Assembly: GCF_033097365.1 (NCBI RefSeq) | Contig: NZ_AP028461.1 | Location: forward strand, 2,294,001-2,358,000 | Length of the DNA stretch: 64,000 nucleotides | Direction: 5' to 3' | Source of the DNA: Actinoplanes sichuanensis | GTDB lineage: Bacteria; Actinomycetota; Actinomycetes; Mycobacteriales; Micromonosporaceae | Part shown: positions 1 to 8,909 of the stretch, piece after piece | How the letters are laid out: the number at the start of each line of letters is the position of its first letter | Position numbering within the stretch: the stretch's first letter is position 1 | Notes under the pieces: generated by a model | What the model was told of the DNA's origin: nothing | The model's input: only the letters and a program-made list of their open reading frames with translations | The model's database searches: none | Program-made: the position numbers and the translations under genes

Positions 1-62
1 GGTCTCTGCACGCTGGTGGTCTTGGACCTCAAACGATCACGGCGAAACGCCTCCGCGCCCGT

Positions 63-527
63 TCAGGCGAGGACCACGACTCCGTCGTCGTCGCTGTAGA
101 TCTGGGCGCCCGGGGTGAAGGTGCAATCGCCGAACTCCAGCGGCACGTCTCGGTCGCCGGCGCCGGTCTTGCCGCTCTTGCGCGGATTGGAGCCCAGCGC
201 CTTGATGCCGACCGGGAGCTCGCGGAGCGCGGCCACGTCACGGACCGCGCCGTTGATGATCACGCCGGACCAGCCGTTGGTGACGGCCAGCCCGGCGATC
301 AGGTCGCCCATCAGGGCCGTGTGCAGGGAACCGCCGCCGTCGACGACCAGCACCCGGCCCTCGCCCGGCTCGGACAGGATCGACTTCAGCAGGGCGTTGT
401 CCTGGAAACAGCGGACCGTCACCGCCGGGCCTTCGAAGGAGGTCACCGCCCCGTACTGCCGGAACTGGGTGTCGCAGGAGCCGAGCTTCTCGCCGTGCTC
501 GTCGTACAGGTCCGCGGTGCTGGTCAA
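63..527 (-). CDS. rraA: RraA family protein (RNase E activity regulator A-like / HMG aldolase fold)
   Basis: The 154-residue protein matches the RraA family over its whole length. It begins [16 protein letters not shown], has the [12 protein letters not shown] stretch and the conserved [14 protein letters not shown] motif (about residues 85-98), and ends with a DDDGVVVL segment. Family members either inhibit RNase E-type ribonucleases or act as 4-hydroxy-4-methyl-2-oxoglutarate/oxaloacetate aldolases; the motifs alone do not separate the two roles. The ATG overlaps the stop codon of the upstream membrane-protein gene by 4 nt, so the genes are probably translated together with clpC at the head. 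Cytoplasmic, with no signal peptide. Confident for family, unsure for activity. Confidence 0.9.
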   Translation of the reverse strand: MTSTADLYDEHGEKLGSCDTQFRQYGAVTSFEGPAVTVRCFQDNALLKSILSEPGEGRVLVVDGGGSLHTALMGDLIAGLAVTNGWSGVIINGAVRDVAALRELPVGIKALGSNPRKSGKTGAGDRDVPLEFGDCTFTPGAQIYSDDDGVVVLA

Positions 528-1438
528 CGTGCGTCCTCCTGAATCGCCGGTGCGGGCTCCAGTGAATCAGGCCTGCCATCGTCGTCGGCGCCCAACGCGA
601 GGCCGAAAAGCGTGAGGAATACCGCAGCTCCGACGCACCCGATGAACTGGATCGGGCTCATCGGCAGCGCACCGAGCACGTCGACGTCGCTGACGTCGGG
701 TACCGCGAACTTCTCGGCGACGTAGGCGACGCCGGCGAAGACGGCGGTGAAGAACACGCCGGAGACGAGGCCGCCGCCGGCGTTCTTCAGGCCGTTCTTC
801 CGGAGCCCGGTGACGATCATGGCGAGTGCGCAGAGGGCCATCACCCCGGCGGCGGCCAGCATGCCGTACACCAGCAGGGTCAGTCGGTCGCCGGAGGTCC
901 GGGTGGTGCCCGCCGGGTCGACCGTGATCTTCACGGGTACGTCGATGATGGTCTGCTCGTTGTGGAACTGGACGAGGCCGCCGACCGGACGGACGACGGT
1001 GCCGGTGATCTTGCCGTCCAGCACGGTCGGCCCGGACACCTCAGGCACGAAGTAACGGCCGGTGGCGGTCTGGTCGTCGGTGATGTCCTTCAGGTTGGTG
1101 GTGATCTCGTCACCCCAGGTCTGGGGCTTCGGCTGCATCAGGATGATCGGCTGTTGCCCGGCGAAGGTCAGCGTCATCCCGTCCGGGGAGGCCCACAACC
1201 CGCTGACCGCGCTCGGTATGCGCACGCCGAGGCTCAGTGCCTCGCCGGCCGACGTGGTGACCGCGATGGTCTGCTTGTTGTCGACGACGTAAAGATGATC
1301 GTCGGCATACTGGCGGGCCAGCGGGGTGTAGGCGACGAAACCCGCGATCAGTGCGAGGAACGCCAGGATCCAGATGGTCGTGAGGAGCTTGGAGAGAACA
1401 CGCACCGGGGCAGCATAGGCGGCATAGCCACCCGTCAC
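524..1438 (-). CDS. Conserved multi-pass membrane protein, function unknown
   Basis: A 304-residue protein starting at a GTG that overlaps the stop of the clpC-like gene (GTGA). One hydrophobic segment lies near the N-terminus (about residues 20-40). It is followed by a soluble, probably extracytoplasmic domain of about 150 residues rich in beta-type sequence ([25 protein letters not shown]). Three further membrane segments lie at about 195-215, 230-255 and 265-285. The C-terminal tail is acidic and Pro-rich. I do not recognise the family with certainty; the layout resembles actinobacterial DUF3068/porin-gamma-type membrane proteins. The tight overlap on both sides ties it to clpC and rraA. 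Confidence 0.75.
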   Translation of the reverse strand: MTGGYAAYAAPVRVLSKLLTTIWILAFLALIAGFVAYTPLARQYADDHLYVVDNKQTIAVTTSAGEALSLGVRIPSAVSGLWASPDGMTLTFAGQQPIILMQPKPQTWGDEITTNLKDITDDQTATGRYFVPEVSGPTVLDGKITGTVVRPVGGLVQFHNEQTIIDVPVKITVDPAGTTRTSGDRLTLLVYGMLAAAGVMALCALAMIVTGLRKNGLKNAGGGLVSGVFFTAVFAGVAYVAEKFAVPDVSDVDVLGALPMSPIQFIGCVGAAVFLTLFGLALGADDDGRPDSLEPAPAIQEDAR

Positions 1439-3786
1439 TGCCCCGCGGGCACCGCCCCTCGGAACACCAGACGATCGTCCTCGCAGTCGACGACGACGGT
1501 CTGGCCGGGGCGCAGGTCGTTGAAGAGGATCTGCTCGGACAGGGTGTCCTCCAGCTCACGCTGGATGGTCCGGCGTAGCGGGCGGGCGCCCAGGATCGGG
1601 TCGAAGCCCTTCGCGGCCAGGTGCTGCCGGGCGCTGTCGGTCAGCTCCAAGGTCATGTCCTTGTTGCGGAGCTGAGCCTGGACGCGTGCGGTGAAGATGT
1701 CGACGATCCGCAGGATCTCGGTCTCCCGCAGCTGGTGGAAGACGATGGTGTCGTCGATGCGGTTCAGGAACTCGGGACGGAACTGCTGCTTCAGCTCGTC
1801 GAAGACCCGGGACTTCATCATCTCGTACGCCGATGGGGTGGAATCGGTCTGAAATCCGATCGTCCGGCCCACGTCACGAGTGCCGAGATTGGTGGTGAGG
1901 ATGACGACGGTGTTCTTGAAATCGACGATCCGGCCCTGGCCGTCGGTGAGCCGACCGTCCTCGAGGATCTGCAGCAGCGTGTTGAACACGTCCGGGTGGG
2001 CCTTCTCGATCTCGTCGAACAGCACCACCGAGAACGGCCTGCGGCGAACCTTTTCGGTCAGCTGACCGCCCTCGTCATAACCGACATAGCCGGGCGGGGC
2101 GCCGACCAGCCGCGACATGGTGTGCCGGTCGTGGAATTCGGACATGTCAAGCTGGATCAGCGCGTCCTCGGAGTCGAACAGGAACTCGGCCAACGCACGG
2201 CACAATTCGGTCTTCCCGACACCTGACGGCCCGGCGAAGATGAACGACCCGGCCGGTCGTTTCGGATCTTTCAAACCTGCGCGGGTACGGCGAATCGCCC
2301 TCGCCACCGACCCGACGGCATCGTCCTGCGCGACCACTCGACGATGCAACTCCTCCTCCATGCCGACCAGGCGTGCCGTCTCGGCCTCGGTGAGCCGGTG
2401 CACCGGAATGCCGGTCCAGTGCCCGAGCACCTCGGCGATCTGTTCGTCGTCGATCTCCTCCCGATGCTGGTCCAGCTGCTTCTCCCGGTCGCGCAGCCGG
2501 GCCGCCGACTCGAAGTCCTGCGCGTCGATGGCGGCCTCCTTCTCCCGGCGCAGCGACGCGGACCCGTTTCCACTCAACGCGCGGATCCGCGTCCGCGCGC
2601 CGGCCTCGTCGATCAGGTCGATCGCCTTGTCCGGCAGGAACCGGTCGGAGATGTACCGATCGGCCAGCGTCGCCGCGGCCACCAGCGCCGCGTCGGTGTA
2701 GGTGACCCGGTGGTGACTCTCGTAGAAGTCGCGCAGTCCGCGCAGGATCTCGATGGTGTGCGCCAACGTCGGCTCGCCCACGTCGATCGGCTGGAGGCGA
2801 CGTTCGAGGGGCTTGTCCTTGGCGATGAACTTCCGGTACTCGTCCACGGTGGTGGCTCCGACCAGCTGGAACTCCGACCGGGCCAGCGGCGGCTTGAGGA
2901 TCGAGGCGGCGTCGATGGCCCCCTCGGCGGCGCCCGCACCGACCAGGGTGTGCACCTCGTCGATGAACAGGATCACGTCGCCTCTGGTCCGTACCTCATT
3001 GAGGATCTTCTTCAGACGCTCCTCGAAGTCGCCGCGGTAGCGGGAGCCGGCGACCAGCGAACCCATGTCGAGGGTGTAGAGCTGCTTGTCCCGCAGCGTC
3101 TCGGGCACCGCGCCGTCGACGATCGCCTGGGCGAGGCCCTCGACGGCCGCGGTCTTGCCGACGCCCGGCTCGCCGATCAGCACCGGATTGTTCTTGCGGC
3201 GGCGCGACAGCACCTGCACGACCCGCTCGATCTCGTGCTCCCGGCCGATCACCGGGTCCAGCTTTCCGGCGCGGGCCCTCTGGGTGAGGTTGTCGCCGTA
3301 CTGATCGAGAATGGTCTCCCGAGCCGGCGCGGCCGGCGTGGCGGCCGGTGTGCTGCCGGCCAGCAGCTGGATCACCTTCTGCCGGACCCGCTCCCGGTCG
3401 GCACCCAGCTTGACCAGCACCTGCGCCGCCACACCCTCGCCCTCGCGCAGCAGCCCGAGCAGGATGTGCTCGGTGCCGATGTAGTTGTGGCCCAGCTGCA
3501 GGGCCTCACGCAGCGACAACTCCAGGACCTTCTTGGCCCGCGGGGTGAACGGGATGTGCCCGCCCGGGACCTCGTGACCCTGGCCGATGATCTCCTCGAC
3601 CTGCCCGCGGACCGCCTCCAGGGCGATCCCGAGACTCTCCAGGGCCTTGGCGGCGACGCCCTCGCCCTCGCGGATCAGGCCGAGCAGGAGGTGCTCGGTG
3701 CCGATGTAGTTGTGGTTGAGCGTCCGGGCCTCTTCCTGGGCCAGAACGACGACTCGACGGGCACGGTCGGTGAACCGTTCGAACAC
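1435..3786 (-). CDS. clpC: ClpC-type AAA+ unfoldase (ClpA/B family), short-linker paralogue
   Basis: An ATP-driven unfoldase that feeds substrates to ClpP. The order is: two Clp-N repeats ([20 protein letters not shown], then a second copy with [18 protein letters not shown]), AAA+ domain D1 (Walker A GEPGVGKT, Walker [10 protein letters not shown]), a UVR-like middle segment ([20 protein letters not shown]), D2 (Walker A GPSGVGKT, Walker [12 protein letters not shown]) and a C-terminal D2-small domain. The tripeptide IGF after the D2 sensor region fits the ClpP-docking loop. Compared with canonical actinobacterial ClpC1, the stretch between the UVR helix and [10 protein letters not shown] is about 15 residues shorter and the C-terminal tail is nearly absent (783 residues against about 845). 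It may therefore be a second ClpC. The GTG at 3786 is chosen because it gives the family's usual MFERFTD start; GTG 3795, preceded by GAGGAC, is an alternative. Confidence 0.92.
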   Translation of the reverse strand: MFERFTDRARRVVVLAQEEARTLNHNYIGTEHLLLGLIREGEGVAAKALESLGIALEAVRGQVEEIIGQGHEVPGGHIPFTPRAKKVLELSLREALQLGHNYIGTEHILLGLLREGEGVAAQVLVKLGADRERVRQKVIQLLAGSTPAATPAAPARETILDQYGDNLTQRARAGKLDPVIGREHEIERVVQVLSRRRKNNPVLIGEPGVGKTAAVEGLAQAIVDGAVPETLRDKQLYTLDMGSLVAGSRYRGDFEERLKKILNEVRTRGDVILFIDEVHTLVGAGAAEGAIDAASILKPPLARSEFQLVGATTVDEYRKFIAKDKPLERRLQPIDVGEPTLAHTIEILRGLRDFYESHHRVTYTDAALVAAATLADRYISDRFLPDKAIDLIDEAGARTRIRALSGNGSASLRREKEAAIDAQDFESAARLRDREKQLDQHREEIDDEQIAEVLGHWTGIPVHRLTEAETARLVGMEEELHRRVVAQDDAVGSVARAIRRTRAGLKDPKRPAGSFIFAGPSGVGKTELCRALAEFLFDSEDALIQLDMSEFHDRHTMSRLVGAPPGYVGYDEGGQLTEKVRRRPFSVVLFDEIEKAHPDVFNTLLQILEDGRLTDGQGRIVDFKNTVVILTTNLGTRDVGRTIGFQTDSTPSAYEMMKSRVFDELKQQFRPEFLNRIDDTIVFHQLRETEILRIVDIFTARVQAQLRNKDMTLELTDSARQHLAAKGFDPILGARPLRRTIQRELEDTLSEQILFNDLRPGQTVVVDCEDDRLVFRGAVPAGQ

Positions 3787-3908
3787 GACACTCACGTCCT
3801 CGACGCGAAGCCCCACGCACTCCGCCGGTTTCGAAGACAGGCTGAAGTCGACGTGCGCTGAGTCGGAGCCTCTTGGCGTCGGGGCGGCGCCCGCGTGGGG
3901 GGCATCGC

Positions 3909-3942
3909 TACGCTCGTGCAGGCGCGCTGCTCTGCGAGCGTA
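3909..3942. promoter_or_regulatory. Inverted repeat in the clpC / divergent-gene intergenic region
   Basis: TACGCTCG (3909-3916) and CGAGCGTA (3935-3942) are perfect 8-bp arms 18 nt apart, in the 195-bp region between the divergent clpC-like gene and the gene at 3982. It could be an operator or an RNA hairpin in the leader. It does not match the ClgR or HspR/HAIR consensus as I know them. Confidence 0.35.
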
Positions 3943-3981
3943 CAACGGAATCGGACCTACGATGAGTCAGGGAGGCCACCC

Positions 3982-4791
3982 ATGACCGGAACCCGTACCC
4001 GCAGGCCCGTCCCCGATCGTGCCCGTAAGCGGGCCATCCGAGCGCTCGCCGCCCAGCTCGGGGTGCCGTATTCGGTGGCTGCGCGCCTGCTGGCGGCGTC
4101 GTCGCTGTCCGGCTCGGCTTCGCCTCTGTCCTTCTCGGCTTCGTCGCTCTCGGCTTCGTCGCTTCCGGCTTCGGGCGATGAACATCGCAGTTGGATTTTC
4201 GCTGCCCGCGAACAGCGGACCTTCCACGCCCGGGTGACCGACGCCCGGCTCGCCGCCGATCTTCCGCTCGGCCGGGCGGCGCATCTGGTGCGGCGGTTCC
4301 CGCCGCTGCGGTCGTTCGGTCCGCTCTACGCGGGCGAGGCCCGGGAGACGGTTCTCGGGATGTTGTACGCGGTGATCCTGCACGAATCACCTGAGCTCCT
4401 CCCGCCCACCGATGAACTGGCGTGGGCCGCCGAGCTGGGGGAGGAATCGGCCGTCGACATCACCTGCGCGGCCGTCGACCGGGCCGCCCGGCTACTGCTC
4501 GACGGGGACCGGTGGCGGTTGTGGGCCCGGGTCGACGCCGCCCTGTCCGCTTTCGACTCCGGAACCGACCGCCGGCTGCGCGACGCGGCGATCACCCTCG
4601 GCCGGGTGCTGCGCTCGACCAGCCTGCGCGGTTCCGTCGACGGAGCCCGCCACATCCTGGACGCGGTGCTGGTCGAGCCGTATGAGGGTGATCCGCCGGG
4701 CGCCCACGTGACCGTCGACGGTCGCACCCGCACGGTCACCGGGGTCCGCTGGGACCGCACCGGCGAGCCCACCGGCTACGACCTGAGCTGA
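3982..4791 (+). CDS. Hypothetical protein with Ser/Ala-rich repeat insert
   Basis: 269 residues, not recognised. The ATG at 3982 is preceded by GGGAGG with 6-nt spacing, so this start is preferred to upstream in-frame codons. The N-terminus is basic (RRPVPDRARKRAIRALAAQLGVPYSVAARLL) and resembles a short helical DNA- or RNA-binding segment. It is followed by a low-complexity run of Ser/Ala/Leu/Pro (about residues 37-66) encoded by short tandem copies of a tcggcttcg-type unit. The C-terminal 200 residues look globular and mostly helical, with no signal peptide or membrane segment. It ends 3 nt before the convergent gene at 4795. Confidence 0.6.
   Translation: MTGTRTRRPVPDRARKRAIRALAAQLGVPYSVAARLLAASSLSGSASPLSFSASSLSASSLPASGDEHRSWIFAAREQRTFHARVTDARLAADLPLGRAAHLVRRFPPLRSFGPLYAGEARETVLGMLYAVILHESPELLPPTDELAWAAELGEESAVDITCAAVDRAARLLLDGDRWRLWARVDAALSAFDSGTDRRLRDAAITLGRVLRSTSLRGSVDGARHILDAVLVEPYEGDPPGAHVTVDGRTRTVTGVRWDRTGEPTGYDLS
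4099..4182 (+). repeat. Degenerate short tandem repeat inside a reading frame
   Basis: Copies of a roughly 12-15 bp unit with core tcggcttcg encode the Ser/Ala-rich linker of the hypothetical protein at 3982. The reading frame is kept. Confidence 0.6.
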
Positions 4792-4794
4792 TGA

Positions 4795-5694
4795 TCAGCC
4801 CAGTCCCAGGGCGGCGCGGAGCGTGCCGGCGGGCTCGATGGCCGATACCACACCGCCCGCCACCACGAGCAGCAGCAGGCTCGCGGTCAGAGCCAGGATG
4901 ACGGTGAGCGTCCGGCGCATGAACCTGACGCGGACGCCGCCGGTGCCGCGCCGTCGCCACAAGAACGCGCCGGCCAGACCGGCGACCGTGAGCGCCGTGA
5001 CCGCCATCGCGACCATGACCCACTGGTAACGCTCGGCCTCACCGAGAAGCACCGTCAATGCGGGTGAACCGGCCGGCGCGGTCAGCCCTTCGCGCATCTC
5101 GGTCAGCGTCCGGTCGAGTCCGCTGCCGGAACCTCCGCCGGCCTGCAACGGCAACAACGCGACAAGTGGTACGGCCGTCGCCTGGATGTTCAGCACTAGC
5201 ACGCCCATCACCAGGACGGTGAAGACCGTCGCACCGATGGCACCCAAGGCGTGCCGGGTCCGGCCGATGCCATCCGCGGGGTGGCGGGTCGGGCTGATGG
5301 AACCCACCGCGCGGCGGGTCGGGCTGATGGCATCCGCCGCGTGGCGGGTCGCGCCGTGCAGGTATCTGCGCCACAGTGCGGCGGCGAGCAGGGCGAAGAC
5401 CACGAACATCGACAAGCTGATCACCACCTTGATCGCGTGCCATCGGAACCAGTAGTCGACCAGCGTCACCAGCAGCGCGGGAAACTGCGGCCGTCCACTC
5501 TGCCAGTACTCGACGAGAGCTCGCCCGACCGCGTCCCGCAGCGCCGTCTCGTCGCTGTAGGCGCCATAGGTGCCGCTGAGGAGGGCGGCCGGGGCGAACA
5601 CGAACGCGCCCACCAGCGCCGAACCGATGCCCAGAAGCAGCCCGATCGCAGACCTCGAACTCATCGCGGGGGTGCCCGCATCGGAGGATCGCAT
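4795..5694 (-). CDS. Multi-pass membrane protein with a 10-residue repeat insert, function unknown
   Basis: Starting at the ATG at 5694 (preceded by GAGG), the product is 299 residues; GTG 5724 and ATG 5664 are in-frame alternatives. Hydrophobic segments occur near the N-terminus (IGLLLGIGSALVGAFVF), around VVISLSMFVVFALLAAALW, at GATVFTVLVMGVLVLNI, at VMVAMAVTALTVAGLAGAF and at the C-terminus (TLTVILALTASLLLLVV), giving about five membrane spans. Between spans two and three lies a cytoplasmic-type loop of four copies of a 10-residue unit such as RHAADAISPT. I do not recognise the family. It is convergent with the gene at 3982 and lies downstream of the response-regulator gene on the same strand. 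Confidence 0.6.
   Translation of the reverse strand: MRSSDAGTPAMSSRSAIGLLLGIGSALVGAFVFAPAALLSGTYGAYSDETALRDAVGRALVEYWQSGRPQFPALLVTLVDYWFRWHAIKVVISLSMFVVFALLAAALWRRYLHGATRHAADAISPTRRAVGSISPTRHPADGIGRTRHALGAIGATVFTVLVMGVLVLNIQATAVPLVALLPLQAGGGSGSGLDRTLTEMREGLTAPAGSPALTVLLGEAERYQWVMVAMAVTALTVAGLAGAFLWRRRGTGGVRVRFMRRTLTVILALTASLLLLVVAGGVVSAIEPAGTLRAALGLG
5236..5355 (-). repeat. Four 30-bp tandem repeats inside a membrane-protein gene
   Basis: Units at 5236-5265, 5266-5295, 5296-5325 and 5326-5355 all start with gatg and contain a ggcgggtcgggct-like end. They encode four 10-residue copies (RHAADAISPT, RRAVGSISPT, RHPADGIGRT, RHALGAIGAT). Confidence 0.85.
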
Positions 5695-5788
5695 GGGCCT
5701 CAGTACATCAACGGCGCTGCTCACCGGGCACTACGGCAGACACCCGTGACTGGGGTATGGCCGGCCATACCCACCCCGGCCGGAACCG

Positions 5789-6445
5789 CTAGACCAGGCC
5801 CGCGTCGTGGGCCAGCAGAGCGATCTGGGTGCGGTTGTCGAGGTCCAGTTTGGTCAGGATGTGTGACACATGGCTTTTGACGGTGGCCAGGGTCATGTCG
5901 AGTTCGGCGCCGATCTCCGCGTTGCCGTGGCCCTGGCCGATCGCCACGACCACGTCCCGCTCGCGTGGGCTGAGCACCGCCAGCGTGGTCCGGGCCTGCG
6001 CGAATGCTCCCGCCTGCACGGCCACCCGGTCCATCAGCCGCCGGGTGATCCGCGGCGACAGGATCGGCTCACCGGCGGCGACCTGGCGCACCGCCTCGGC
6101 GATCCGAACCGGTGGGGTGTCCTTCAGCAGGAAGCCGCTGGCCCCGGCACGCAGCGCGTGCAGAATGTTCTCGTCGGTGTCGAAGGTGGTCAGCACGATC
6201 ACCTCAGGCGGCCGTGGCCTCGCCCGCAGCCGTCTCGTAGCGGTGATCCCGTCGACGCGTGGCATCCGCACGTCCATCAGCACCACGTCCGGCGCGTGCG
6301 CGTCGAGCGCCGCCGGGACCTGATCGCCGTCGGACGCCTCACCCACGACCGCGATGCCCGGCGCACCGTCGAGCATCATCGTCAGCCCGGCACGCACCAG
6401 CGCGTCGTCGTCGACGACCAGCACACGGACCGGGCGGGTGCTCAC
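5789..6445 (-). CDS. NarL/LuxR-family response regulator
   Basis: The receiver domain comes first: VRVLVVDDDALVRAG with the acidic pair, phospho-acceptor Asp in DVVLMDVRMP, Thr in VIVLTTFD and Lys in FLLKD. It is followed by a LuxR-type helix-turn-helix (LSPRERDVVVAIGQGHGNAEIGAELDMTLATVKSHVSHILTKL, read in pieces). The GTG at 6445 overlaps the stop codon of the sensor kinase gene (GTGA), which suggests coupling; an ATG at 6454 would add three residues. It is the cognate output of the kinase just upstream. Targets cannot be read from the window. Confidence 0.92.
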   Translation of the reverse strand: MSTRPVRVLVVDDDALVRAGLTMMLDGAPGIAVVGEASDGDQVPAALDAHAPDVVLMDVRMPRVDGITATRRLRARPRPPEVIVLTTFDTDENILHALRAGASGFLLKDTPPVRIAEAVRQVAAGEPILSPRITRRLMDRVAVQAGAFAQARTTLAVLSPRERDVVVAIGQGHGNAEIGAELDMTLATVKSHVSHILTKLDLDNRTQIALLAHDAGLV

Positions 6446-7794
6446 GCCGGCCATGGTATCGACGCGTGCAGCCGAAACTCGCCCCCGGCCTGCTGATGAT
6501 CGAGCCGCCCGCCGGCCAGGTGCACCCGCTCGGTCAGCCCGACCAATCCGGCCCCACCGCCTGGCCCCGCATCCAGGTAGGCGTCTCCGCCTCGCACCGC
6601 ATCCGGGTAGGCGTCTACGCCCCGCATTGCGCCTGGGTGGGTGTCGCTGCCTCGGACCGCGCCCGGTTGGGCGTCTACGCCCCGCATTGCGCCTGGGTGG
6701 GTGTCTCCGCCTCGCATTGCGCCTGGGTGGGTGTCTCCGGCCCACATCGCGCCCGGGTCGGCGCCTCCGCCCGGCAACGCGCCCCGGGAGGCCACCGGGT
6801 TGCGGATCTCCACCTCTAGACCCAGACCGGGGCCACCGCTGACCGTCACCCGCACGGTCTGTCCGGCGGCGTGCTTGCGGGCGTTCGTCAGGCCCTCCTG
6901 CACCACCCGATACGCGGTCCGCGCCACGGTCGGCGGCGCCTCCGCCGGGTCGTCCACCGACTCGTTCAGCACCACCTCGGTCCCCGCCGCCCGCGACTCG
7001 GCGACCAGCCGTGGCACGTCGGCGAGCACCGGCTGCGGCCGCACTCCGTCCCCGGTGCCGTCCTGGTCCCCGCCGTCGTCCTCCCGGAGCAGTCCGATCA
7101 CCTCCCGCAATTCTTCGAGTGCCTGATGCACCCCGCTACGAACCACACCGGCCGCCCGGGACATCTGCTCCGGTGGCGCGTCCGGCCGGAACTCCATCGC
7201 CCCCGCGAACGTCGCCAGCAGCGACAGCCGATGCGCCAGCACGTCGTGCATCTCCCGGGCGATCCGCCGGCGCTCCGACATGCGCGCCTCCGCGACCCGA
7301 CGCCCCTGCTCGGCCTCGGCCCGCTGGGCACGTTCCTCCAGGGTGCGGATCAACGCCGCCCGGGCCCGAGCCCACAGACCCCAGCCGAGCAGCGCACCGT
7401 AGGCGATCGTCACCAGGGCCAGCCACCAGCCGTACGACATCCCGCCGTTCTGCCGCCACGCCCCCTGAACCGCATGCGCCGCGATCCCGCCGACCGACAC
7501 GGCGATCGCGGCCGTCCGGTCCCGCCGGCGCGCCACCTGCAGCGCGCCCATCGTGGCCGGCGGTGTGGCCGCCGGCGAAAGCATGGCCAGAACGGTCAGC
7601 GCAACGGTCCCACCGATGGGCCACCAGACCAGTAGCGGTGTCAGCAGCCAGGCCAGCAGCCCGACCGCGATATCCAGCTTGAGCAGCGGATCCGTGGGGT
7701 CGCTGCTCCACCGCCCGACGACGGTGGCCACGATCAGCAGACCGGACCCGCCCATCAGAACCGCGAATCCCCACCCGTTCCGGAAGCCTTTCAC
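6442..7794 (-). CDS. NarL-type sensor histidine kinase with repeat-expanded ATP lid
   Basis: A 450-residue membrane kinase. About four membrane spans occupy residues 10-150. They are followed by a coiled linker (EERAQRAEAEQGRRVAEARM) and a HisKA_3 dimerisation box with phospho-acceptor His in RRIAREMHDVLAHRLS. The ATPase domain has the N-box YRVVQEGLTNARKHA and the terminal GLVGLTERVHLAGG motif. Between EIRNPVASRG and GGGAGLVGL, where relatives have a short lid loop, there are seven copies of a 10-residue unit (for example THPGAMRGGD). The start is GTG. The gene overlaps the response-regulator gene, forming a two-component operon. Confidence 0.9.
   Translation of the reverse strand: MKGFRNGWGFAVLMGGSGLLIVATVVGRWSSDPTDPLLKLDIAVGLLAWLLTPLLVWWPIGGTVALTVLAMLSPAATPPATMGALQVARRRDRTAAIAVSVGGIAAHAVQGAWRQNGGMSYGWWLALVTIAYGALLGWGLWARARAALIRTLEERAQRAEAEQGRRVAEARMSERRRIAREMHDVLAHRLSLLATFAGAMEFRPDAPPEQMSRAAGVVRSGVHQALEELREVIGLLREDDGGDQDGTGDGVRPQPVLADVPRLVAESRAAGTEVVLNESVDDPAEAPPTVARTAYRVVQEGLTNARKHAAGQTVRVTVSGGPGLGLEVEIRNPVASRGALPGGGADPGAMWAGDTHPGAMRGGDTHPGAMRGVDAQPGAVRGSDTHPGAMRGVDAYPDAVRGGDAYLDAGPGGGAGLVGLTERVHLAGGRLDHQQAGGEFRLHASIPWPA
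6569..6778 (-). repeat. Seven 30-bp tandem repeats inside the kinase ATP-lid region
   Basis: Units start at 6569, 6599, 6629, 6659, 6689, 6719 and 6749; a typical plus-strand unit begins gcgcctgggtgggtgtctcc. The multiple of three keeps the frame. Copies are diverged but clearly related. Confidence 0.9.
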
Positions 7795-7901
7795 CCGGCG
7801 AGGCTAACCAGCCCGGCCGCCCCGCCGACACCATCCAAAGTCGGTGGTGCGCCATCTTCGGCCCGATGTGGGAAACGGCCCGCCCCCGCCAACCTCTTCC
7901 C

Positions 7902-8483
7902 ATGACGAACAAGTCCCTCAACACCTCGTCCACCTCCGCGTCCGCTTCCCCGCCGGTCGTCTCTTCCGGCGCGTCCGCTTCCTCGCCGGTCGTCTTTTCC
8001 GGCGCGTCCGCCTCTTCGCCGGTCATCTCCTCCGGGGCAGCCGCTTCCTCGCCGGTCGCCTCTTCCGATTTCCCGGCCACTTCCGCCGGCCGCAGTCTTC
8101 GCCGGGCGGCTCGCCGCGGCGGCCGTGCGGCCACGGTTGCGATCGCCGCGGCCAGCGCCCTCCTGCTGTGGGCCGTCGACAGCTGGGGCGACATCGCGCT
8201 GACCGTCCGTCAAGGCGAATCGATCCAGCAGATCGGCCCGGTCGCGGTCGTCACCGCCGCGCTGGTGGCCGGAGCCGCAGCCTGGGCGCTGCTCGCCGTC
8301 CTGGAACGCACCGTCCGCCGCCCGGCCCGCATCTATCGGATCATCGCCTCAGTGGTCCTCCTGGTCTCTCTGGCCGGGCCGCTCAGCGGTACCGATCTCG
8401 GCACCCGCCTGGCACTGCTGGGCATGCACCTCACGGTCGGCGCCGCCCTGATCCTGGGACTCCCCGGCCGTCGCTGCCGCTGA
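7902..8483 (+). CDS. DUF6069 family membrane protein with repeat-rich N-terminus
   Basis: 193 residues from the ATG at 7902. The C-terminal 125 residues carry four hydrophobic segments and the DIALTVRQG motif typical of the actinobacterial DUF6069 family, whose function is unknown. The N-terminal 60 residues contain four copies of an 11-residue unit (ASASSPVVFSG and variants), probably a disordered cytoplasmic tail, followed by a basic stretch (RSLRRAARRGGR). It is divergent from the sensor kinase, so the two-component system could control it. No clear ribosome binding site was seen. Confidence 0.75.
   Translation: MTNKSLNTSSTSASASPPVVSSGASASSPVVFSGASASSPVISSGAAASSPVASSDFPATSAGRSLRRAARRGGRAATVAIAAASALLLWAVDSWGDIALTVRQGESIQQIGPVAVVTAALVAGAAAWALLAVLERTVRRPARIYRIIASVVLLVSLAGPLSGTDLGTRLALLGMHLTVGAALILGLPGRRCR
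7938..8069 (+). repeat. Four 33-bp tandem repeats inside the DUF6069 gene
   Basis: Units at 7938-7970, 7971-8003, 8004-8036 and 8037-8069; the consensus begins gcgtccgcttcctcgccggt. Each encodes 11 residues. Confidence 0.9.
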
Positions 8484-8595
8484 CCCGAATCTTCTCGCCC
8501 CGACTCCGATGGCGACCATCATCGACGTCCGCGCTTCGTGGGCATCCACACTTCAGGGGCGTCCGCATCTGGTGGGCGCCATCGGCCTCCGTTTG

Positions 8596-8906
8596 GTCGG
8601 CTTTCGGGTCTGGTCGGTCTCCGCGCCTGGTTGGCCTCCAGCTTGTTCGGCCTCCGGTTTGTTCGGTTTCCGGTTCTGGTTGGCTTCCGGGTCGGGTCGG
8701 CCTTCGCGCCTGGTCGGTTTCCGGTTCTGGTCGGCTTCCGGGTTGGGTCGGCCTTCGCGCCTGGTCGGTTTCCGGTTCTGGTTGGCTTCCGGGCCTGGTC
8801 CGTTTCCGGGTTGGCTTTTGGGCCCGGTCGACCTCCGGGTTGGGTCGGCTTTCGGGTCGGGTCGGCTTTCGGGTTGGGGCGGCCTCCGCGCGTGGGCGGC
8901 TTTCGG
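8596..8906. repeat. Array of about 18 degenerate 17-bp repeats between two genes
   Basis: The 426-bp gap between the DUF6069 gene and the methyltransferase holds this array. The unit is close to gtcggcttccgggttgg, with a few 15-18 bp variants. In the middle, three units form a 51-bp higher-order repeat that recurs about three times (8695-8795). Since 51 is a multiple of 3, reading frames stay open in all three plus frames, but none looks like a protein. The plus strand is rich in GG/GGG runs. The array ends just at the methyltransferase stop codon. Confidence 0.85.
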
Positions 8907-8909
8907 GGC

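Noticed and set aside
7136..8194. Minus frame with acidic GEEADAPEETT-type repeats
   Set aside because: Antisense of the DUF6069 repeat; the plus-strand membrane core matches a known family.
8596..8906. CRISPR array
   Set aside because: Units are directly adjacent with no unique spacers, and no cas genes are present.
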